From contig OY755251.1 of assembly GCA_963576725.1 (NCBI GenBank), positions 40,560,192 through 40,624,191 of the forward strand: a stretch of DNA of 64,000 bases. Direction: 5' to 3'. This DNA is from Azorinus chamasolen (taxonomy: Eukaryota > Mollusca > Bivalvia > Cardiida > Solecurtidae). Each line of letters starts with the position of its first letter. The stretch's first letter is position 1. Under the pieces are notes generated by a model, which made no database searches, had not been told where the DNA came from, and was given only the letters and a program-made list of their open reading frames with translations. Both the position numbers and the translations under genes were made by a program. Below, in pieces: positions 56,820-64,000 of this stretch.

Positions 56820-58202
56820 CCGTATACTCAAAATAATACTAAATACAATGCTCATAGAAAATTGCCTATTCATATACGTACATTATATGCAAATAAGCTG
56901 AAATACGCATGCTTTATAGAAATATTACCTGAAACAAAGATAGTTTATTTGCCTTCACATGAAAACATTCAAACAGGAATTCAATAACTCTTGTTTATTA
57001 ATAGGCATCTCAGACTAAACAATAAACTCCTTTTTTCTAAACAAAAATCGGATTGTTTTACTTCCTCATTAATATTCATAAGAATACATTTATGAAAATT
57101 AGTTAAATTACATATCATATTCAAGTTATATGTCTTTGCTTTATTCAGGTTCTTGTTTTGTCCTTCTTTCGCCTCTAAAAGCAAAGTTATGACGCATTTG
57201 TTTAACCATGGATGTTTCGAAATTTACCTCGGATTACCATGGAAACCGTTAAAAATATAGCTTGGACACAATTATTTTGGGGAATGCTCAAGTGGTGTTC
57301 TGCGGACCCCAATTTAAACCTCAATTCAATATTTTTTGTGCATTAATATGCCTCTAAGACTAAACAAAAAACTCATTTTTCTAAAAAAGCGGATTTTTAT
57401 ACTTCCTCATTAATATTCATAAGCAATCATATATGAATATTATTAAAATTATATATCATAATCAAGATATATGTCTCTGCTTTACTTTGGTTTTTGTTTT
57501 GTCCTTCTATTGCCTCTAACAGCAAAGTTATTATGCATTTTCTGAACCAATGATGTTTCGAAATTTACCTCCTCGCGTTACCATGGAAACCGTTTAATAA
57601 AACATAGATGGGACAAAATTACTTTGGGGGAATGCTCAAAATGTGTTCTGATGAACCAAACAAACAATTTAAACCTGAATTCAATAATTTGTGTGCATTA
57701 ATAAGCCTATCAGACTAAACAACAAGCTCCTTTTTCTAAAAAACGCATTTATTTACATTCTCATGAATATTCATAAGAATGCATTTATGAATATTAATTA
57801 AATCATATACCATATTCAAGCTATATGTCTCTGCTTTACTTTGGTACTTGTTTTGTCCTTCTATTACCTCTAAAACTAAAGTTATTACGCATTTTCTAAA
57901 CCAAGGATGTTTCGGAATTTACCTCGGGTTACCATGGAAACCATTTAATAAAACATAGATGGGACAAAATTATTTGGGGAAATACTCAAAATGTGTTCTG
58001 AGGACTCCAACGAACAACTTAAACCTAAATTCAATAATTTCTGTGCATTAATAAGCCTCTCAGACTAAACAACAAACTCCTTTTTTCTAAAAACATCACA
58101 TTTTTTACTTCCTCATTAATATACATAAGAATGCATTTATGAATATTAATAAAAGCATATATCATATTCAAGCTATATGTCTCTGCTTTACTTTGGTACT
58201 TA
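56820..58202 (-). repeat. Right arm, inner part
   Basis: Inverted counterpart of 52.9-54.5 kb, with the same ~355-bp units and GTTACCATGGAAACCGTT boxes. Closely similar to 4040-5250. It is cut at CTTTGGTACTT (58202), where another element is inserted, and resumes at 59707 with TTTTGTCCTTCTATTGC. Confidence 0.75.
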
Positions 58203-59706
58203 TCTTACCTCCTACAAAATTCTTGTCATCCCATTGGTCAATAGAGGTCACGAGAAACCCCCATAGATTCCGTATGGGGGTACTAAAATCATTAAAAATC
58301 CTTATGATGGCTTTTACAAGAGTTAATTCCCTTGCTTAACAGTTGGAATGCTTTTCTCTCATTTATCATAATCATTATTAGTTATGCAGTGCTTAGTGTC
58401 CCTAATATGGACTATACACTGCCAGCAAATATTTATATGGGACGAGGCGAAGTATTTACACGCATGTAAACATCATAGGCCTACGTGTGTGTCTTGCCGT
58501 AGGGAAGCAAGGGAATTACCTCCCTTTAATAGAATTAAATAAAATATTTTGTATTTGCCTCAAATCTCGTTTATATATTTTCTTTTTTCTTTTTAATCAT
58601 TGTAAAACTAATTAATGTTTATATTTCAACTCCAATTAAAGCATAAATTTTATGTATGCATATTTTAAAATTGTAGTGATAAAAATAAAATGTTATTATA
58701 TTTCACAGAAAAGCATATGGCTGTCAAATAAGGTAGAGTTCTAGATAATCTTGAGATGTCCAGTAAATACGATACTTCCAACACTTTTTTATAGTCCATC
58801 ATTGGGATTCTCCACGTTGTGAATACTCATTAGAATCATCTAGAAAAGACAATTCTTATGAGTAGTCATAACATGTGTTTGATAGACGTTGATTTTAGTA
58901 AATCAATATACAGTATCTCTCCTATCTAAAGCTCTGACATATGATTGTGATAATTTGACATTATTAGATAACTGTCAAACAATACAGAGTTTATACTTTA
59001 CTGCGATATTATAACTATTAAAGTGATTTGGTAAATGAATATGATATAAGAAATGTCAACAATTTCATGATTAACTGCGATATATGGAAGTACCGTACAT
59101 GTATATAGGTTCTCTAGAGTCAGTGAAAGTGATTTTATTTTCTTTAAAAATATGACAAAATTATACAGATTTTCCATTGATAGTGGACAGATGGTTTTAC
59201 CCATGTTGAAACGGAAACGTCTATTATTTGTTCTGTTGTTCATTATTAAAGTTAAGTTTAAACAAACTTTAAATTGTTGTGTTATTGGTTATATAATAAT
59301 TATTTATGCTTATCCTTACAGTTTTAAAATATGCATAAATATAATTTATGCTTTAATTGGAGTAAAATATAAACATTAATTAGTTTTACAATGTTAAGAA
59401 TTAAAAATAAAATATATAAACGAGATTTGAGGTAAATAAAGAATATTTACTTTAATTCTGTTAAAGGGAGGTAATTTATACCGGTCCTATTGTAATATCA
59501 AGTTTGCAATAGTTCATTCCCCTGTTTCCACACGTAACGCCATACATGTAGGCCTATGATGCAAACATGCGTGTAAATACTTGAAATTAAAGGTAGTCGG
59601 TAAGATAAATTCGTTATGCAGTGCTTAGTGTCGCCTCGTCCCATATTAATATTTACTGGCAGTGTATAGTCCATATTAGGGACACTAAGCACTGCATAAC
59701 TAATAT
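58203..59706. mobile_element. ~1.3-kb TIR element nested in the right arm
   Basis: TTAGTTATGCAGTGCTTAGT (58379) and ACTAAGCACTGCATAACTAA (59683-59702) are inverted ends. The homology continues for ~320 bp (GGACTATACACTGCCAG, GTAGGCCTATGATG / CATCATAGGCCTAC, AAACGAGATTTGAGG / CCTCAAATCTCGTTT). The right arm has an extra internal copy of GTTATGCAGTGCTTAGTGTC at ~59613. Bases 58203-58378 are of unclear origin. The AT-rich centre has no gene. Confidence 0.75.
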
Positions 59707-59942
59707 TGTTTTGTCCTTCTATTGCTTCTAAAAACAAAGTTATGGCGCATTTTCTGAACCAAGGTAGTTTCGAAAAATACCTGAGTTACCATGGAAACCG
59801 TTAAATAAAACATAGCTGGGACAAACTTATTTTTGGGGGCATGCTCAAAATGTGTTCTAAGGACCCCAACGAACAATTTGGTACCCATGAAAAAAAGTCA
59901 AGGGGGGGGATGCTACGGTAACCACTACTAGGACCCAGCCTA
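59707..59942 (-). repeat. Right arm, outer end with TIR
   Basis: Contains GTTACCATGGAAACCGTTAA, GGGGCATGCTCAAAATGTGT, GGTACCCATGAAAAAAAGTC, a G-run and the terminus ACTACTAGGACCCAGCCTA. Confidence 0.85.
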
Positions 59943-61315
59943 TTATCTAGATTGGAGATAATCGAGTTATAAATATCTATAAGCTGATTGACTGTACAGT
60001 CATTGGGTTGAAACCCTGATTGTTGGTTGCATAATAAATTATTTTCTTTAATATAATTAAACAGATGTTTAAATAAAAAAAATTCCATAATCTTACATAC
60101 AACACTGGTTAGCGATATTGGACGATAATTGTTTGGTATATCAGAATCTCCCTTTCCTTTGAAGATTGGTGTCACGTGTGACCGTTTCCACTGATATGGG
60201 ACTTGATTTTGAGAGAGGGATAAATTGAACAGTTTGGTTAATGGTGCAGATATGGATGGGATTACATGTTTGAGAATTCTAGGACTAATATTGTCTGGCC
60301 CAGGTGGCTTCAAACTATTTAAAAGTTTTAATTGATCGACCACTTCCGATTCAAGGAACGTTATATTTTCGAGCCGTGACCTTGTGCGTTCATTGAATTG
60401 TGGTAGTGGTGGTTCATCACTTAATTGGGAGACCGAACTAAAGTACTCATTAAAAGCCTCTGCCTTTTCAGTAGGGTGAAATAAGATTTTACCGTTTGAT
60501 TTTAGGGGCGGGTTACAAGCCTTAACATTATTATATTGAGCAATAGATTTTGTAATTCGCCTCCATTTACCTGGAGGAATATTTTTGTCAGTCAATTTTG
60601 AGCATAATTTAGTTTTATACTGTTCTTTCGATTCACGCACTAATTTGATGACGTCATTCCGGAGTGTACGGACATTTTCCCAATGGTTCGGGTTATTGGA
60701 GCGCTTTGCTTTTTGGTGAGCACGATTTCTTTGACGCATTTTATGGCGGATAGTGATATTAATAAAAGGTTTATCCTTCGGCCTGATAACAACAGTTTTT
60801 GTTGGGATATGACGTTGTGCACAGTTATGGAACATATTAACAAAATTAGTATACACCGTATTTAAATTTTTACTGTTAAAAACGTCTCTATCCCAGTTTT
60901 GAGAAGATAACTCCATGTTTAATCCATCATAATTTGCCATATTGTAATTTCTAATGGTTCGTTTGTAAGCATATGTTTTATAGATTGAAAAATTCACTTC
61001 GACTGTGACGACACTGTGTGAGCTACAGATAGGAGAAGAAACATCAACATTGTAAACATTGGTACTATTATTTGTAATGCAAATATCGATACACGTTCCT
61101 GTATCAGTCGTGTAGTTTGTGGGTTCGTGTACAACATTTTCCATATTTAATCTTAGAAGTAAGTTTTTAAAATTCATACTAGAATTTGAAAGCATATTGA
61201 TATTAAAATCACCTTGAAGAAATATAGACATGTCGCAATCAAGAGCACGTGACAAATTATCATATAGCCTGTCTAGTAATTCGCTATTCGAGTTTGGGGG
61301 TCTATAAAATATTCC
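59943..61315 (-). pseudogene. LINE endonuclease C-terminus and RT N-terminal part
   Basis: The frame reads DMSIFLQGDFNINML (the endonuclease GDFN box), ICSSHSVVTVEVNF (the SDH-like S-x-H end of the APE fold), a long basic linker, ILFHPTEKAEAFNEYFSSVS, then RT start KPPGPDNISPRILK, VPYQWKRSHVTPIFKGKGD and NNYRPISLTSVVCKIMEFF. The frame then runs artificially into the inserted element (residues after SNLDN). Confidence 0.9.
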
Positions 61316-61963
61316 TTATAAAAATGTATGCCCTAGAGTGTTTATTTCAACCCAAAGTAGTTCTAAATTGACTGAAGTTAAGTCTTCTCGAATTTTATAA
61401 TGTATACTGTCTTTAATATAGATAGCTACCCCACCGCCAAAACGATTTCTATCCTTACGCACTGGGCCTTGAAATCCTGGGAGTTCTAAATCTGTGTTTA
61501 ATATAGATTCACTTAGATGTGTTTCAGATATACAGATAATATCGTTTTGTGCCAATTCGGATTCCACAATATCTAGTTTAGGGAGTAAGCTGCAGACATT
61601 ATTATGCGCAATAGTTATATTTTTCCGTGCATAGTTTTTGTGAGGTCCTGGATTACTTTCAACCCCGCCAATTAAAAGTAACAATGCTATCACATTGCGA
61701 GGTAGGCAAGTGTATTGACTGACTTTAAATAACAGTAATATATAAACATGAAGGCTAACGGTCCGAGCATGTAGACAGACCCGTGTGTCAGGTAGAGTAC
61801 AAACTAAGTGTGTTATTTTAATCATGTGTATCATAGATAGCAATAGTGACGCTGTACAATATACACTGACACACAGAGTTGGTACATATGGGCACCAAGA
61901 GATGATTGACGGAAGAAATGACAATAATCGAGACGGTAAAACAAAAACAAAAATTACAAACAA
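61316..61963 (-). pseudogene. LINE N-terminus: hydrophobic leader, 2A-like motif, endonuclease start
   Basis: The 5' frame starts with a very hydrophobic ~100 residues, then LLLLIGGVESNPGP (residues ~94-107), then the APE endonuclease with ITIAHNNVCSLL, DIICISETHLS (catalytic E) and GGGVAIYIK. It ends in a TAA at 61318-61316, after which the same frame continues directly with GIFYRPPNS, so the stop is a single nonsense change in the endonuclease. Confidence 0.85.
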
Positions 61964-62084
61964 GTAGAAAATATAAGTACATGTTTATGGAGAAATGCAT
62001 ACACGTATGCTTTCTCTCCAGTACGGTAGTCGTACAATGCACGTAATTATGGAGTGTGTTATTGTGCATTTTTTATATAGCTAT
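61964..62084. other. Probable LINE 5' region
   Basis: Short AT-rich stretch upstream of the LINE frame, without recognisable promoter features. Confidence 0.3.
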
Positions 62085-64000
62085 GTTACAACCCCTTTTG
62101 TAGTAACGTTGCAAATTGTAGTAATTACTACAAAACGGGTTACTACACTTTGCGTGAAACCCTCCCAACCCGTTTTGTAGTAACGTTGCAAATTGTAGTA
62201 ATTACTACAAAGTGGGTTGGTATGCAAAGTTCAATATGTAGTAAACTCCTATTACACCGAGCATGGTTGTGTGACTGCAACCAAATTTGGGGTGGTCCTT
62301 CATATTGACAATATCCGAATGCACAGTAAAAATCTTTTCGATACCTTGCCTACTTAATGAAATAGAGTCAAAAACAGTTTACTACGTTTCGTATGGGACC
62401 TTGCGACCCGTTTTGTAGTAACGTTGCAAATTGTAGTAATTACTACAAAGTGGGTTACTACAGTTTGTTTAAAAACTTGACAACTCGTTTTGTAGTAATT
62501 GTGCATAAATATGAAATGATATAGTATAAAATGATTAAATATTATATAATATATAATGTGATATATATAATATATAATTTAAAAAAAATAATTTTTTTAT
62601 CAATTCAAAACAATACCATGAAATAAAATGACTTTTTGGCATATGTTCATAATATATAATATCATATTATATAATATATACTATTTTACTACAGTTTGTG
62701 TTAAAACTTCACAACTCATTTTGTAGTAATATTGCATGTATATGAAATGATATCATATAAAATGATTAAATATTATATAATATTATATATTTTTTAAATT
62801 TTCATAATTTTTGTTATAATCGATAGGAAACAATACCATGAAATAAAATGACTTTTTGGCATATCTTTATAATATATAATATTATATAATATATACTATT
62901 TTGTATTATGTATAATAATACTAATATAACATATAACAAAATGTTATAAACAATAATAACATCGCTGAATGTAGTAATTACTACAAAACGGGTTACTACA
63001 ATTTGCGTGAAACCCTCCCAACCCGTTTTGTAGTAACGTTGCAAATTGTAGTAATTACTACAAAGTGGGTTACTACAGTTTGTTTAAAACTTGACAACTC
63101 ATTTTGTAGTAATTGTGCATAAATATGAAATGATATGATATAAAATGATTAAATATTATATAATATATAATATAATATATATAATATATAATTTTAAAAA
63201 AAATTTTTTTTATCCATATAAGACAATACCATGAAATAAAATGACTTTTTGGCATATGTTCATAATATGTAATATTATATAATATAATATATAGTATTTT
63301 ATATAGTATTTTACTACAGTTTGTGTTAAACTTTCACAACTCATTTTGTAGTAATATTGCATGTATATGAAATGATATCATATAAAATGATTAAATATTA
63401 TATAATATTATATAATATATATATTTTTTAAATTTTCATATTTTTTTTATAATCGATTGGAAACAATACCGTGAAATAAAATGACTTTTTGGCATATTTT
63501 TATAATATATAATATTATATAATATAATATATAATATTTTGTATTATGTATAATAATACTAATAACATGTAACAAAATGTTATAAATAATAATTACATCG
63601 CTGAATGTAGTAATTACTACAAAACGGGTTACTACACTTTGCGTGAAACCCTCCCAACCCGTTTTGTAGTAACGTTGCAAATTGTAGTAATTACTACAAA
63701 GTGGGTTGGTATGCAAAGTTCAATATGTAGTAAACTCCTATTACACCGAGCATGGTTGTGTGACTGCAACCAAATTTGGGGTGGTCCTTCATATTGACAA
63801 TATCCGAGTGCACAGTAAAAATCTTTTCGATACCTTGCCTACTTAATGAAATAGAGTCAAAAACAGTTTACTACATTTCGTATGGGACCTTGCGACCCGT
63901 TTTGTAGTAACGTTGCAAATTGTAGTAATTACTACAAAGTGGGTTACTACAGTTTGTTTAAAAACTTGACAACTCATTTTATAGTAATTGTGCATAAATA
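62085..64000. repeat. Satellite-like array with GTAGTAATTACTAC palindromes
   Basis: TGCGTGAAACCCTCCCAACC occurs at 62151, 63004 and 63640. The block GTATGCAAAGTTCAATATGT...TCGTATGGGACCTTGCGACC (62220-62410) returns at 63708-63900, a 1489-bp period. The perfect palindrome TTGTAGTAATTACTACAA appears at 62116 and again near 62197, 62433, 63046, 63685 and 63922. Between are two ~260-bp AT-rich half-units, each with GAAATGATATNATATAAAAT and ACCATGAAATAAAATGACTT. The array continues beyond the window. Confidence 0.8.

Larger units (their letters stand above)
52726..59942. mobile_element. 7.2-kb TIR element inserted in the LINE
   Basis: Left end TAGGCTGGGTCCTAGTAGTG with GTTACCGTAGCATCCCCCC, inverted at the right end (59904-59942). 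TTA occurs immediately outside both ends (52723-52725 and 59943-59945), and removing one copy plus the element restores the LINE frame, so TTA is a 3-bp target duplication. A 3-bp TWA duplication is typical of PIF/Harbinger elements. No transposase is visible inside. Both arms consist of ~355-bp direct units; the centre is GC-rich. Confidence 0.8.
51283..61963 (-). mobile_element. APE-type LINE retrotransposon, split by a 7.2-kb insertion
   Basis: Reading from 61963 down: hydrophobic N-terminus, 2A-like motif, endonuclease, RT start, then the nested element (59942-52726), the rest of RT, and the C-terminal Cys/His module ending at TGA 51285-51283. Without the insertion the RT frame continues: ...LD(N/K) at 59946 joins GKDVRFVFCDVAKAFDRVWH at ~52715. 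The clade resembles the CR1/L2/jockey group. Stops and frame changes (61316, ~52045, ~51830) show it is dead. Confidence 0.85.

Overview
The window is eukaryotic, intergenic-to-genic DNA from an invertebrate. It is AT-rich, has spliced coding sequence with GT/AG boundaries, and is packed with transposable-element (TE) debris. A bivalve mollusc is the most likely source. That is an inference from the repeat types: elements ending in AGGTGAGCTA, fold-back elements with a CAGACGGCTCCTATAGGAGC core, a reverse transcriptase with a SYGVYISQ motif, and a Mutator-like transposase joined to a YqaJ exonuclease. No species is claimed.

Layout. 1-5.3 kb: a 2.3-kb terminal-inverted-repeat (TIR) element holding scrambled pieces of a transposon protein gene, then two truncated arms of a TIR element built from ~350-bp repeats. 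5.3-12.2 kb: mostly unrecognised DNA with fold-back MITEs and small tandem repeats. 12.25-16.26 kb: a fragment of Ty3/gypsy pol (minus strand, frameshifted) enclosed exactly between two long inverted repeats. 16.5-18.7 kb: 3' remains of two different retrotransposons. 20.2 kb: a 41-bp minisatellite. 21.8-24.6 kb: a tRNA-derived SINE and a 2.5-kb TIR element with a tRNA-like module and a nested ACG-rich element. 27-28.4 kb: a TIR element with 163-bp internal repeats. 28.5-30.8 kb: a TAG microsatellite and a 50-copy, 25-bp minisatellite with higher-order structure. 30.9-42.9 kb: more MITEs, TIR elements and tandem arrays, with no convincing gene.

42.9-50.3 kb (minus strand): the only substantial gene-like locus. 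At least three coding exons encode a Mutator-like transposase domain, a YqaJ-type PD-(D/E)XK exonuclease domain and a small C-terminal barrel resembling Tudor/chromo readers. One in-frame TAA lies five codons before the first coding splice donor. The introns carry palindromic MITEs and other repeats.

51.3-62 kb: an APE-type LINE (minus strand) with a 2A-like VESNPGP motif upstream of its endonuclease. It is split inside the reverse transcriptase by a 7.2-kb TIR element with a TTA target duplication, which itself contains a GC-rich coding-like remnant, a palindromic MITE and a 1.3-kb TIR element. 62.1-64 kb: an AT-rich satellite-like array built around the palindrome TTGTAGTAATTACTACAA.

The window reads as a TE graveyard with repeated nesting. 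Apart from the transposase-exonuclease gene nothing looks like a functional host gene. All coordinates of repeat borders are by eye and may be off by some bases.
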